64,000 bases of DNA from Phycisphaeraceae bacterium (lineage in GTDB: Bacteria > Planctomycetota > Phycisphaerae > Phycisphaerales > UBA1924): assembly GCA_023898685.1 (NCBI GenBank), contig CP060234.1, positions 496,001 through 560,000 of the forward strand, given 5' to 3'. The position numbers and the translations under genes were made by a program. Under the pieces are notes generated by a model. The model saw only the letters and a list, made by a program, of their open reading frames with translations. It was not told the origin of the DNA and did no database searches. Within the stretch, counting starts at the first letter, position 1. Each line of letters begins with the position of its first letter. Below are positions 29,013 through 37,870 of the stretch, piece after piece.

Positions 29013-30497
29013 ATGGAAGACCTTCTCAACCGCCTGTCGATGTGGAAGCCGTTCAGCGCGATGGTGGTGGGCGACTTCATGCTCGATCAGTTGCTCTACG
29101 GTAACGCGGAGCGGCTGAGCGCCGACGCCCCGGTGCCGATCCTCGACGTGCGGCGGCACGAGAACCGCGCGGGCGGGGCGGCCAACGTCTGCCTTGACCT
29201 CGCCGCGATGGGGGGCAAGGTGTTCGCCCTCGGCGTGACGGGTGAGGACAACGAGGGCGCCACGCTCAAGAGAGAACTCGAACGGCGCGGCGTCGACGCA
29301 GGAGGCATGGTCGCGGACAAAGCCCGCCCCACGACGGTCAAACGCAGCCTCGTCGGCCTGGCCCAGGCGAGGCACCCGCAGAAGATGTTCCGCGTCGACT
29401 TCGAGTCGCGCGAGCCGCTGAGCGACGCCGCGGTGGATGCGGTCATCGCCGCCGTCGCCGAGCGGCTGGCCGATGTCGACGTGGTATGCATCGAGGACTA
29501 CAGGAAGGGCGTGTGCGGGGAGCGGCTCTGCCAGGCGGTGATCGGGATGGCCATCGAGGCGGGCAAACCCGTGCTGGTCGACCCGGCGTTGATCGACGAC
29601 TACACCAAGTATCGCGGCGCCACGGCGATCACGCCCAATCGCACCGAGGCCGAGCTGGCGACCGGCCTGCGCACCCACCACGCCGCCGACAGTGCGCACA
29701 ACGCCGAGCTGGCGCACGCGCTGCTCAACTCGCTCGATCTCGAGGCGGTGGTGCTCACGCTCGATCGGCACGGGGCGCTGCTGCTCGAACGGGGCGCGGC
29801 CGAGCCGCTCGCGGTGCCCACCGTCGCCCGCGACGTGTACGACGTGACGGGCGCGGGGGACATGATGCTCGCGGCGCTGGCGGCGGCGATCGCCAACGGG
29901 ATCGACTGGGCGGGCGCCACGAAGTTCGCCAACGCGGCCGCGGGGATCGAGGTCGAGGTGTTCGGCGTGGTGCCCATCCCGTTCGAGCGGATTCACGCCG
30001 AGCTGCTCCGCCACCACACTGGCGGGGCGGGCGCCCTGCGGACGCTCGATCAGTTGTTGATCGAGCTGGCGGCGGTGCGTTCGAGCGGCAACACGGTGGT
30101 GTTTACCAACGGGTGCTTCGACGTGCTGCACGCGGGGCACGTGCAGATGCTCCGGGAGGCGGCCAACCTGGGCGACTACCTCATCGTCGGGCTGAACAAC
30201 GACGATTCGGTGCGTCGGCTCAAGGGTGACGGACGGCCCATCAACAACGTCGCCGATCGCGCCCGCGTGCTGGGGGCATTGCGGGCGGTCGACGCGGTGG
30301 TCTCGTTCGGCGAGGACACGCCGGAGCGGCTGCTCAAGGCGATCAAGCCCGACGTGCTCGTTAAGGGGGGCGACTACGCCGAGGACGAGGTGGTGGGACG
30401 CGAGATCGTCGAGGCCTCGGGCGGGCGGGTGGTCGTTGTCGGCCACGTGCGGGGCAAGAGCACGACCGAGCTCTTCGAGCGGGTGCGCACCTCGTGA
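29013..30497 (+). CDS. hldE: bifunctional heptose-7-phosphate kinase / heptose-1-phosphate adenylyltransferase
   Basis: The 494 residues contain both HldE domains. The N-terminal PfkB-type kinase (about 1-325) has 'GGAANVCLDLAAMGG' and the catalytic 'TGAGDMMLAAL'. The C-terminal nucleotidyltransferase (about 355-490) has 'TNGCFDVLHAGHVQML'. Together they make ADP-heptose for the lipopolysaccharide inner core, via the 1,7-bisphosphate and, after GmhB dephosphorylation, the ADP sugar. This supports a diderm cell with LPS. The stop overlaps the GTG start of the next gene. Confidence 0.96.
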   Translation: MEDLLNRLSMWKPFSAMVVGDFMLDQLLYGNAERLSADAPVPILDVRRHENRAGGAANVCLDLAAMGGKVFALGVTGEDNEGATLKRELERRGVDAGGMVADKARPTTVKRSLVGLAQARHPQKMFRVDFESREPLSDAAVDAVIAAVAERLADVDVVCIEDYRKGVCGERLCQAVIGMAIEAGKPVLVDPALIDDYTKYRGATAITPNRTEAELATGLRTHHAADSAHNAELAHALLNSLDLEAVVLTLDRHGALLLERGAAEPLAVPTVARDVYDVTGAGDMMLAALAAAIANGIDWAGATKFANAAAGIEVEVFGVVPIPFERIHAELLRHHTGGAGALRTLDQLLIELAAVRSSGNTVVFTNGCFDVLHAGHVQMLREAANLGDYLIVGLNNDDSVRRLKGDGRPINNVADRARVLGALRAVDAVVSFGEDTPERLLKAIKPDVLVKGGDYAEDEVVGREIVEASGGRVVVVGHVRGKSTTELFERVRTS

Positions 30498-30910
30498 GGT
30501 TTCACATCGCGGTGGTTCACCGTCGGTATCTCGAACTCATCCTGTCGGGCGTCAAGACAGCCGAGGCGAGGTTGGGCAAGACCCGGCGTGAGCCCTACGC
30601 CAGCCTCCGCGAGGGCGAGCCGGTCTTCTTCAAGCAGGCGGGCGGACCGATCCGGGCCCGGGCGGTCGCATCGCGCGTCCACCGTTTCGAGCTCACCGAC
30701 TCGGGCGATCTCGACCGCGTGCGGCGACGCTTTGAGCGTAGGCTGGGTGGCCCGAGCCCCTACTGGGCCGAGCGGGCCGAGGCGCGGTTCGCCACCATCA
30801 TCGAGCTCGATCGCGTCGAGCCCATCGATGCAGCGCCCGCCTGGTATCGCCCCACCAACACCCGATCGGCGTGGCGCGTGTTCGAGAACGGGGCCGGTTC
30901 GCCCCGGTGA
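30494..30910 (+). CDS. ASCH-domain protein (PUA-like fold)
   Basis: The 138 residues start with GTG 30494, overlapping the hldE stop (GTGA). The opening 'HRRYLELILSGVKTAEARLG' is the typical start of ASCH domains, which have a PUA-like RNA-binding fold. 'REGEPVFFKQ' and later hydrophobic strands are consistent. ASCH proteins are linked to RNA or nucleotide processing, but the substrate is unknown here. It lies between hldE and mutL in what looks like one transcript. Confidence 0.8.
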   Translation: MRFHIAVVHRRYLELILSGVKTAEARLGKTRREPYASLREGEPVFFKQAGGPIRARAVASRVHRFELTDSGDLDRVRRRFERRLGGPSPYWAERAEARFATIIELDRVEPIDAAPAWYRPTNTRSAWRVFENGAGSPR

Positions 30911-30943
30911 CGCGCGGGCGGCGGGCCCGCGTAGACTCCAGCC

Positions 30944-32827
30944 GTGCACCCTTCGCTCCGTCCAGCCCCCGCCCACCGGGCCGTGATCCGCAAGCTCCCG
31001 CCGCTGCTGGTCAACCAGATCGCGGCGGGCGAGGTGATCGAGCGCCCCGCCTCGATCGTCAAGGAGGTGGTCGAGAACGCGATCGACGCCGGGGCGGGTC
31101 GGATCCGCGTCGAACTCGAGGAGGGCGGCGTCGAGCTCGTCCGTGTCGTCGACGACGGGCGTGGCATCGGGCGAGAGCAGATGCCCCTCGCCCTCGAACC
31201 CCACGCGACGAGCAAGATCACCGAGCCGGGCGACCTCGACCGCATTGGCACGCTGGGCTTCCGGGGCGAGGCCCTCGCGTCGATCGCCTCGGTCGCCCGC
31301 GTCACGATCCGCTCCCGCACCGCCGACGAGGACTCGGCCTGGGTGATCGAGGCCGCCGACGGCGTGATCGGCGACGTGCGACCGGCCGCGGGCCCGCACG
31401 GCACCACGTTCGAGGCCCGCACGCTCTTCTACAACACGCCCGCGCGACGCAAGTTCCTCCGCACACCGCAGACCGAGAAGACCCGCTGCGTCGAGTGGCT
31501 CCGAGACCTCGCCCTCGCCCACCCGGCGCTCGCGTTCGAGGTGGTCTGCGACGGCAAGGTGGTCATCGACCTGCCCCCAAACCAGCTCCCTCGCGAGCGC
31601 ATCCTCGCCGTGCTGGGGCGCGAGCAGGAACGCGAGCTGCTCGAGGTCAGCGTGGATCAATTCGACGACGCTCGGGGCGTGCTGATCTGGGGGCTCGTCG
31701 GCATGCCCTCGATCGCCCGGCCCACGCCCAAGGCCCAGCACGTGTTCCTCAACGGGAGGCTGATCCGCGATAAGACCGTCCAGCACGCGCTCAAGGAGGC
31801 CTACCGCGGGCTCATCGAGCCGGGGCGGCACCCGACCGCGGTGCTCGTCGTCGAGATGAGCCCCGACGCCATCGACGTGAATGTCCATCCCGCCAAGCTC
31901 GAGGTGCGCTTCCGCGACCAGTCGATGGTGCACTCGGCGATCCTGCACGGCGTACGGGAGGCGCTGCGCCGGGCCGACCTCACGCCAGCGGCCCCGCCCT
32001 CGCGGATCGAGTTCGGCCCGGGCCACGTCGACGCCGACGCGCAGATGTTCGCCGACTCCGTGCGCGCGATGCGCGACGAAGCGGTCGCCCGCGCTGGCTC
32101 GGCGTTCCCACCGGTCGAGCGTGTGCGCGAGGCGCTCGCGGGCGCCAGCCCGACCGGGTTCCCCCCGGAGCTCTCACCGATCGGGGATCGGCCCGGGCAC
32201 GCGCCGGCGCGCGCGGAGACAACTGGCTGGTTCTCTCCGAAGCCCGCCTCGCGCGTGCTCCAGGTGCACCGCTCCTACCTCGTCACCGAAGACGAGCGCG
32301 GCATCGTCATCATCGACCAGCACGCCCTGCACGAGCGGGTGATGTTCGAGAAGCTGCTCGAACGGCTCGAACTCGGCGGCGGCTCGCTCGAAAGCCAGGG
32401 CCTGCTCACGCCCGCGGTTGTCGAGGCCGAACCCAGGCAGGTCGACAGACTCGACGATCTCGCCCCGCTCTTCGCCCGCCTCGGCATCGAGGTTCAGGCG
32501 TTAGGTCCGCGTTCCGTCGGCGTGCGGGCGTTCCCGACGCTGCTGCTCGAGCGGGGCGTCGAGCCGGGCGAGTTCATGGCCGATCTGCTCGAGCGGCACG
32601 ACCGCGAAGGCTTCGCCCCGGGCGACGAGGCGGCGCTCCACGAAGTCCTCGACATGATGGCCTGCAAAGCCGCGGTCAAGGCCGGCGACCGCCTCACCGA
32701 CGCCGAGCTGGATGAACTGATGAATCTGCGTGAGCGGGTCGAGCGATCGGCCTCGTGCCCCCACGGCCGCCCCACCACCGTTCGGCTGTCGATCGACCAG
32801 CTCGAGAAGCTGTTCCACAGGCGGTGA
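30944..32827 (+). CDS. mutL: DNA mismatch repair protein MutL
   Basis: The 627 residues start with GTG 30944; a GTG at 30983 is an alternative. The GHKL ATPase motifs are present: 'NQIAAGEVIERPASIVKE', 'DDGRGIG', 'TSKI' and 'GFRGEALASIASV'. The C-terminal domain carries the endonuclease motif 'DQHALHERVMFE', matching DQHA(x)2E(x)4E, plus 'ACKAAVKAGD' and 'CPHGRPT'. It should therefore nick DNA itself, as in bacteria lacking MutH. It is the last gene of the 28090-32827 run. MutS is not in the window. Confidence 0.97.
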   Translation: MHPSLRPAPAHRAVIRKLPPLLVNQIAAGEVIERPASIVKEVVENAIDAGAGRIRVELEEGGVELVRVVDDGRGIGREQMPLALEPHATSKITEPGDLDRIGTLGFRGEALASIASVARVTIRSRTADEDSAWVIEAADGVIGDVRPAAGPHGTTFEARTLFYNTPARRKFLRTPQTEKTRCVEWLRDLALAHPALAFEVVCDGKVVIDLPPNQLPRERILAVLGREQERELLEVSVDQFDDARGVLIWGLVGMPSIARPTPKAQHVFLNGRLIRDKTVQHALKEAYRGLIEPGRHPTAVLVVEMSPDAIDVNVHPAKLEVRFRDQSMVHSAILHGVREALRRADLTPAAPPSRIEFGPGHVDADAQMFADSVRAMRDEAVARAGSAFPPVERVREALAGASPTGFPPELSPIGDRPGHAPARAETTGWFSPKPASRVLQVHRSYLVTEDERGIVIIDQHALHERVMFEKLLERLELGGGSLESQGLLTPAVVEAEPRQVDRLDDLAPLFARLGIEVQALGPRSVGVRAFPTLLLERGVEPGEFMADLLERHDREGFAPGDEAALHEVLDMMACKAAVKAGDRLTDAELDELMNLRERVERSASCPHGRPTTVRLSIDQLEKLFHRR

Positions 32828-32869
32828 CCACGCCGCCCCGCGGCGGACCGGTGTCTTCGCGCACGGGCC

Positions 32870-33643
32870 TCAGCGATCGGGCCGCGGCGCCCGCGACAGG
32901 AATCGGAAGATGTAGAGCCGGCGCAGATGCTCGATGAACCGCAGTTGTTCGCGGAGCGACAGCTTGCTGGTCCCGCGTGTGCGATCGGCGAAATGGATCG
33001 GGATCTCCGCGACGACCCGCGACCCGGTCTTGACGATCAATTCGAGCCCGATCTTGTACCCGATGGGGTTGAACTCGGCCCCGCGCTCGAGCGTCGAGCG
33101 CCTCAGCGCGAAGAACCCCGACATCGGGTCGCGCAGCGACGCGAGCGGGCGGCTCAGCAGCGTCGCCACCCGGCTGTTCAGCCACCGGAACACGCCCCAG
33201 CCGGCGTCCGTCGAGCCCCCTCGCACATAACGCGATGCAACCACGAAATCGGCACCCGCATCGAGCGCGTCCAGCATCGCGGGGATATAGCCCGGGTCAT
33301 GGCTGAGATCGGCATCCATCACGACGCAGAGATCGCCCGCCGAGGCGTTGAGCCCATCGAGCACCGCGGCGCTCAGTCCGCGGGTCCCCTCACGCTCGAT
33401 GAAATGCACCCAGCCCCGCCCCATCGCCGCGACCGCCTCGGCCGATCCGTCGTTCGACTTGTCGTCCATGATCCACAGATCGAGATTCGGCAGCCGCGTC
33501 TCGCGGACGCGCTCGACCGCCTCGACGAGCTGCACGACGTTCTCACGCTCGCGGTAGGTGGGAACGACGACCGAGACCGTCTCCAGACGCACCGCCGACT
33601 CGGCGTCGACGGTGTTGGGCTGGGCAGACTCGGTCACGGGCAT
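32870..33643 (-). CDS. GT2 glycosyltransferase, polyprenyl-phosphate mannosyl/glucosyl synthase type
   Basis: The 257 residues have a GT-A fold like dolichol-phosphate mannose synthase: 'SVVVPTYRERENV', 'DDKSNDGS', 'VMDADLSHDPGYIPAML' with the DxD metal site, and 'SRYVRGGST'. There is no C-terminal membrane helix, unlike DpgS/GtrB proteins with anchors. It probably makes a lipid-linked sugar donor at the inner membrane. It lies downstream of pgk with a 41-bp gap and converges with mutL. Confidence 0.88.
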   Translation of the reverse strand: MPVTESAQPNTVDAESAVRLETVSVVVPTYRERENVVQLVEAVERVRETRLPNLDLWIMDDKSNDGSAEAVAAMGRGWVHFIEREGTRGLSAAVLDGLNASAGDLCVVMDADLSHDPGYIPAMLDALDAGADFVVASRYVRGGSTDAGWGVFRWLNSRVATLLSRPLASLRDPMSGFFALRRSTLERGAEFNPIGYKIGLELIVKTGSRVVAEIPIHFADRTRGTSKLSLREQLRFIEHLRRLYIFRFLSRAPRPDR

Positions 33644-33684
33644 GGCGTCCTCGACAGAAGGCGAGTTTACCGGCCCGACGAGAA

Positions 33685-34890
33685 TCAGGCCTCATCAAGG
33701 AGTTCAACGGCCGCGAACTTGTGACCCTCGAGCATCGCGAGGCTCGCGCCGCCGCCCGTCGAGACGTGGCTCAGCTTGTCGGCGACGCCGAACTCCTCCG
33801 CCGCCGCCGCGGAGTCGCCACCGCCCACGATCGTCGTCGCGCCCGCGGCGGTCGCCCTGGCCATCGCGTCGGCGATCGTCTTGGTCCCCACGCGGAAGGG
33901 CTTCCACTCGAACACGCCCATCGGCCCGTTCCACACGATCGTCTTGCCCCTGCGGATCAGATCGGCGAAGTGGGCCTGCGTCTTGGGCCCGATGTCCAGG
34001 CCCATGAAGCCCGGCCTGATGTGATCGACGAACACCTCGATGTCGCCCACGTCCTCGCTGAACTCGGTCGAGCAGATGTGGTCGGTCGGCAGGTGCAGCT
34101 CGACGTGGTGATTAGCCGCGTGGTCGATCATCTTCTTCGCCGACGCCACCTGGTCCTTCTCCACCCTGCTGGCGCCCACCTCGTGCCCCAGCGCCTTGAT
34201 GAACGTGTAGGCCATCGCCCCGCCGATGAGGATGTGGTCGGCCTTGTTCATCAGGTTGGTGATCGCCGGCAGCTTGTCTGACACCTTCGCCCCGCCCAGC
34301 ACCACGACGAACGGGCGGGCCGGCTCGGCCAGCTTCTCGTCGAGATACCTGATCTCCTTCTCGACCAGGAACCCCACCGCCTTGGGCTTGCCCGTCATCG
34401 TCCGGGGCACCGCCACCATGCTCGCGTCCTCGCGGTGGCACGTGCCGAAGGCGTCGTTCGCGTACACATCGCCCAGGTCGGCGATCTTTGCCGCGAACGA
34501 TGCGTCGCCCTTCTTCTCGGCCTTGTGGAACCGCAGGTTCTCGAGCACGAGCACATCGCCGTCACGCATCGCCTTGACCGCGTCGGCTGTCGCCTTGTCG
34601 GTGCAGTCGGTCGACGGGAACGCGACCGGCTTGCCCAGCAGCTCGCCCAGCCGCTCGGCCACGGGCTTGAGGCTGTGCCCCGCCTCGTAGCCCGTGCCCT
34701 CGGGCCGGCCCAGGTGGCTCATGCAGATCGCCCGCCCGCCCCGCTCGATCACGCTCTGGATCGTCGGCAGCGCGGCCCGGATCCGCCGGTCGTCGGTGAT
34801 CGCGCCGTCCTTGAGCGGCACGTTGAAGTCCACGCGGATCAGCACACGCTTGCCGGCCACGTCGACCGAGGCGATGTTCAGCTTGGGCAT
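33685..34890 (-). CDS. pgk: phosphoglycerate kinase
   Basis: This glycolytic enzyme transfers phosphate between 1,3-bisphosphoglycerate and ADP. The start at MPKLNIASVD (ATG 34890, upstream AAGGGAG) gives 401 residues, the usual length. Motifs include 'RVDFNVPLKDG' at the N-terminus, 'ISHLGRP'-like 'CMSHLGRPEGTG', and 'GGGDSAAAAEEFG' near the C-terminus. It lies just downstream of the ATP synthase FO block but is separated from it by an intrinsic terminator. Confidence 0.97.
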   Translation of the reverse strand: MPKLNIASVDVAGKRVLIRVDFNVPLKDGAITDDRRIRAALPTIQSVIERGGRAICMSHLGRPEGTGYEAGHSLKPVAERLGELLGKPVAFPSTDCTDKATADAVKAMRDGDVLVLENLRFHKAEKKGDASFAAKIADLGDVYANDAFGTCHREDASMVAVPRTMTGKPKAVGFLVEKEIRYLDEKLAEPARPFVVVLGGAKVSDKLPAITNLMNKADHILIGGAMAYTFIKALGHEVGASRVEKDQVASAKKMIDHAANHHVELHLPTDHICSTEFSEDVGDIEVFVDHIRPGFMGLDIGPKTQAHFADLIRRGKTIVWNGPMGVFEWKPFRVGTKTIADAMARATAAGATTIVGGGDSAAAAEEFGVADKLSHVSTGGGASLAMLEGHKFAAVELLDEA

Positions 34891-35023
34891 GGGGTCGGCT
34901 CCCTTGTGGTCAGAGGGTCGTTTGGGGATCGTAGAAGCGCGGGGGGTTCGAGGCGTTTGCGCAGCGCCCGAACGAACGTGTTTTTGACCCCGGACTGGCG
35001 TCCGAGACGCGACCCCATCCATG

Positions 35024-35050
35024 AAAAAACCGCGTGTGGGGCACGCGGTT
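35024..35050 (-). terminator. intrinsic terminator at the end of the atp block
   Basis: A perfect 9-bp stem AACCGCGTG / CACGCGGTT with a 5-base loop is followed on the minus strand by six Ts. It starts 30 bp past the atpH stop, where atpA would normally follow. Confidence 0.9.
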
Positions 35051-35079
35051 GGTATCGCATCACAACACCGCCGGTCCGC

Positions 35080-35694
35080 TCAGGAACCGCCCTCGATCGC
35101 CCTGTTCGCGGCCGCACGCACCGCGGGCGTGCCCTCCGTGGTCAGGCGGTCCCGCATCCGGCTGAGCTGGCTCGCCAGCGAATCATCGACGAGTTGGTCG
35201 CCGATCCGCAGCTTCACGCCACCCAGCATCGCCGGCTCGACGTACGCGTGCAGGATGACCTCCTTGCCCAGCTTGTCCGCGAGCCGCGAGCGGAATGAGT
35301 CCCGGGTCGCTTCGTCGATGGCCTCGGCCGTGAACAGGTCGACCTCGACCCGCCCAAACTCGGCCTGGACGAGATCGTCGAACGCCGCCGCGATCGCCGG
35401 CAGGTGGCCCAGCCGGCCCTTGCGGTTGAGCAGACGGAGGAACCGCAGCGTGAGCCCGCTCGCCCGCCCCTCGAGGATGCGGACCAGCGACGCGTCGCGG
35501 GCCTCGGTGGGGATCACCCGGGTCGCGAGGAACTCGCTGAACATCCGGTCCCCTCGGGCCAGTTCGAGGATGTCCTCGATCTCGCCCAGCACCGACTCGG
35601 CCGCCTCACGCCCACCATCGGCCTTCGCCAGCTCGAACACACTCTGGGCGTAGACCTGGGCCAACGCGTCGGCATGGGAATCTGCTAGCGGCAT
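35080..35694 (-). CDS. atpH: ATP synthase F1 subunit delta
   Basis: The 204 residues starting MPLADSHADA form the stator subunit that links F1 to the b subunits. The helical N-terminal domain ('VYAQSVFELAKADGG') and the C-terminal region ('EVILHAYVEPAMLGGVKLRIGD') are typical, and the length is slightly above the usual 175-180. It is the last gene of the block. The next sequence downstream is an intrinsic terminator, so atpA, atpG, atpD and atpC are elsewhere. Confidence 0.93.
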   Translation of the reverse strand: MPLADSHADALAQVYAQSVFELAKADGGREAAESVLGEIEDILELARGDRMFSEFLATRVIPTEARDASLVRILEGRASGLTLRFLRLLNRKGRLGHLPAIAAAFDDLVQAEFGRVEVDLFTAEAIDEATRDSFRSRLADKLGKEVILHAYVEPAMLGGVKLRIGDQLVDDSLASQLSRMRDRLTTEGTPAVRAAANRAIEGGS

Positions 35695-35706
35695 CTTCTG
35701 GCCCTC

Positions 35707-35769
35707 GTGGCACGGGCGTCTCGCCCGTGATCTCCGCCTTCTCCCGCGCGGGCGAGACGCCCGCGCCAC
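35707..35769. repeat. 21-bp inverted repeat between atpF and atpH
   Basis: Arms 35707-35727 and 35749-35769 pair with one mismatch around a 21-base spacer. Each arm also contains its own small hairpin (CGGGCG-TCT-CGCCCG and CGGGCG-AGA-CGCCCG), so the element can fold in two ways. It fills most of the 85-bp gap between atpF and atpH. Confidence 0.85.
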
Positions 35770-35779
35770 ACGGGAGCAA

Positions 35780-36433
35780 TCAGCTCTTCTGCCCCTTGGA
35801 CATCTCCGCCAGCGACTCTTCGAGCATCCGCGTCTGGTCGGTCACCGTCACCTCGCGCTGGAGGATCTTGCCCGCCATCTGCGTCGCCAGGTGCACCGAC
35901 TCGGCGTAGATCTCGGCCAACGCCGCCTTCTTCGCCCCGTCGATGTCCCGCTTGGCCTTCTCACGCATCTCGGTGAGCTCGCGGTCGGCCCGGGCCTTGA
36001 GCTCGGCGGCGAGTCGGGCCTGCTCGGTCCGGGTCTCGTCGAGCATCTTCTGGGCCTCGATCCGCGCCTTGCTCAGCGACTGCTCGTACTCCTCGAGCGC
36101 CGCCGTTGCCTGGGCCCGCGCCGCCTCGGCGCTGGCGATCTCCTCGCGGATCTTCGCGTTCCGCTCGTCAAGACCCGATGTGATCAGGGGCCAGACCTTG
36201 GTCGAGAGGATGAAGCTCACGACCGCGAAGACAACCAGCGCCGTGATCGCGGCCGGGATGCCCTGCTTCGGCGGGGGGATCGGCGACGCGCCGCCTTCGG
36301 CCTCGTGACCACCCTCCGCCGCCGCGGCGTGGGTGGTCCCGTGCTCTTCCTGCGCCGCCGCCGCGACCGGCGAAACGAGCAGGCCCAACGCCGCCACGAG
36401 CGCCGCGAGCATGAGCATGAATGATCGAGTCAT
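35780..36433 (-). CDS. atpF: ATP synthase FO subunit b
   Basis: The 217 residues form the peripheral stalk. The usual membrane helix (about 62-80, 'AITALVVFAVVSFILS') is followed by a long charged coiled coil ('RARAQA...EEYEQSLSKARIEAQKMLDETR'-type sequence). An extra N-terminal hydrophobic segment (MTRSFMLMLAALVAALGL ... VAAAAQ) looks like a cleavable signal peptide and is absent from most b subunits. A His/Glu/Ala-rich linker follows it. Confidence 0.93.
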   Translation of the reverse strand: MTRSFMLMLAALVAALGLLVSPVAAAAQEEHGTTHAAAAEGGHEAEGGASPIPPPKQGIPAAITALVVFAVVSFILSTKVWPLITSGLDERNAKIREEIASAEAARAQATAALEEYEQSLSKARIEAQKMLDETRTEQARLAAELKARADRELTEMREKAKRDIDGAKKAALAEIYAESVHLATQMAGKILQREVTVTDQTRMLEESLAEMSKGQKS

Positions 36434-36471
36434 GATCGGCTCCCATCCCGCCGCCCGGGGCGCACGGGGCG

Positions 36472-36510
36472 GCCCGCCCGGGTTCGCCCACGCAGGGGGT
36501 CCGGGCGGGC
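36472..36510 (-). other. intercistronic hairpin after atpE
   Basis: A perfect 10-bp GC stem GCCCGCCCGG / CCGGGCGGGC with a 19-base loop lies 12 bp past the atpE stop and upstream of atpF. There is no U-tract. In other bacteria, such hairpins next to atpE help raise c-subunit yield through mRNA stability. Confidence 0.6.
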
Positions 36511-36521
36511 GTTGCGTCCGC

Positions 36522-36833
36522 TTACTTGATGAACAGGGTCAGCAGGCCGACGACGATCGCGAAGAGCGTCACGCCCTCGATCAGAGCCGCCGCGATGATC
36601 ATGTTCTGCCCGATAGCGCCGCCCGACTCGGGCTGGCGGGCGATCGACTCGACCGCGCCCTTGCCGACCAGGCCGATGCCGAAGCCGCCGCCCACGACGG
36701 CCAGGCCCGCGCCGATCGCGGCGAAGCCCTTGAAGAGCGTCCCGTCGAAGCCCGTCGCGTCCGCGGCGGACGCCAGGGCGGGGAGCAGGGCGAGCGCGCC
36801 CAGGGCGATGACGACGTTCTTGAAGGTGGTCAT
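36522..36833 (-). CDS. atpE: ATP synthase FO subunit c
   Basis: The 103 residues include an N-terminal signal-like segment (IALGALALLPALASAAD), longer than the usual 70-80-residue c subunit. Two membrane helices follow, with the polar loop 'ARQPESGG' between them. The ion-binding carboxylate is Glu86 in 'ALIEGVTLF'. Gln in helix 1 and Ser next to Glu, typical of Na+-binding rings, are absent (Ile and Gly instead), so the ring is probably proton-coupled. Confidence 0.95.
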   Translation of the reverse strand: MTTFKNVVIALGALALLPALASAADATGFDGTLFKGFAAIGAGLAVVGGGFGIGLVGKGAVESIARQPESGGAIGQNMIIAAALIEGVTLFAIVVGLLTLFIK

Positions 36834-36931
36834 GATTTCCCGTCTTCCTTTCTCAACCGACGCTGCGGTCTCGGGTTCGGAATGCCCGGGCCCGGTTCGC
36901 GCCGGACCCGGCTCTGTGAACTACGTGTGAA

Positions 36932-37870
36932 TCAGGCGTGGGCCGCCTCCCCGTGGGCTTCCGCGTGGGCGTGTTCATCGTGCTCGTGGTCGCCGTGGTG
37001 CGAGAGCTGCCCGATGAACACCGCCGTGAGGAACATGAATACGAACGCCTGGAGGAACGCGACGAACAACTCGAGGAAGTAGACCGCACACGCGGCGACG
37101 GCGGACGCGAGCGTCACCGAACCGCCCAGCGCGATCTTCATCAGCAGGGTCTGCTGGTTGAGCGCCATGCCCACGAACATGAACAGCGTCGCCACCAGAA
37201 TGTGACCGGCGGTCATGTTCGCGAACAGTCGCAACGCCAGGGCGCACGGTTTGACGATCGTGCCGATGATCTCGATCGGCACCATCAGGAACGCAACGGG
37301 CCCGCTCGTCCCCGCGGTCAGGTGCTTGCAATAGCCCCCGACGCCCAGCTCGCGCATCCCCGCGATGTTGATCACGAAGAAGGACACCGCCGCGAGCGCC
37401 CCGGTGACGTAGAGATTCTGGGTCGCCGTCCCGCCGATCCAGGACGTGTGCCCCACCTCGCCCCGGACAACGTTCCAGCCGTCTCCCAGTGGGATCAGGC
37501 CCAGCAGGTTGTTGACCAGGATGAAGTAGAACAGCGTCCACAGAAACGGCATGAACCGGTTCGTCCGCTCGCCCAGGACGGGCTTGCAGATCTCGTCTCG
37601 CAGGAACAGGCTGATGACCTCGATCAGGCCCGCCAGCGGGTTCTTGGTCAGGTAGCGATCATGCCCCTCGCTGGCGTCGCCCGTACGGATGTGCCTCGCG
37701 GCGAGCCACCCGCACACGAGCACGATCACCATCGACAGTACCAGGTTGGTCTGGTTGCTCGACCAGATCCACCAGCCGTTCGGCCCCTCCACCGTGAGCT
37801 GATTGATCACATGGTGGATCGGATTCGGCGACTCCCCCGCCGAGGCCAATGTCAGCAGCGAGCCCATCAT
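36932..37870 (-). CDS. atpB: ATP synthase FO subunit a
   Basis: The 312 residues have several membrane helices. The essential arginine is Arg214 in 'LALRLFANMTAGH', which faces the c ring. The C-terminus is His-rich (HHGDHEHDEHAHAEAHGEA). The start is ambiguous: GTG 37873, ATG 37870 or ATG 37867, all overlapping the stop of the upstream gene (TGATG). ATG 37870 is chosen. Confidence 0.95.
   Translation of the reverse strand: MMGSLLTLASAGESPNPIHHVINQLTVEGPNGWWIWSSNQTNLVLSMVIVLVCGWLAARHIRTGDASEGHDRYLTKNPLAGLIEVISLFLRDEICKPVLGERTNRFMPFLWTLFYFILVNNLLGLIPLGDGWNVVRGEVGHTSWIGGTATQNLYVTGALAAVSFFVINIAGMRELGVGGYCKHLTAGTSGPVAFLMVPIEIIGTIVKPCALALRLFANMTAGHILVATLFMFVGMALNQQTLLMKIALGGSVTLASAVAACAVYFLELFVAFLQAFVFMFLTAVFIGQLSHHGDHEHDEHAHAEAHGEAAHA

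Noticed and set aside
28713..30446. Long open frame (577 codons) on the minus strand
   Set aside because: It is antisense to hldE, whose two domains are certain.
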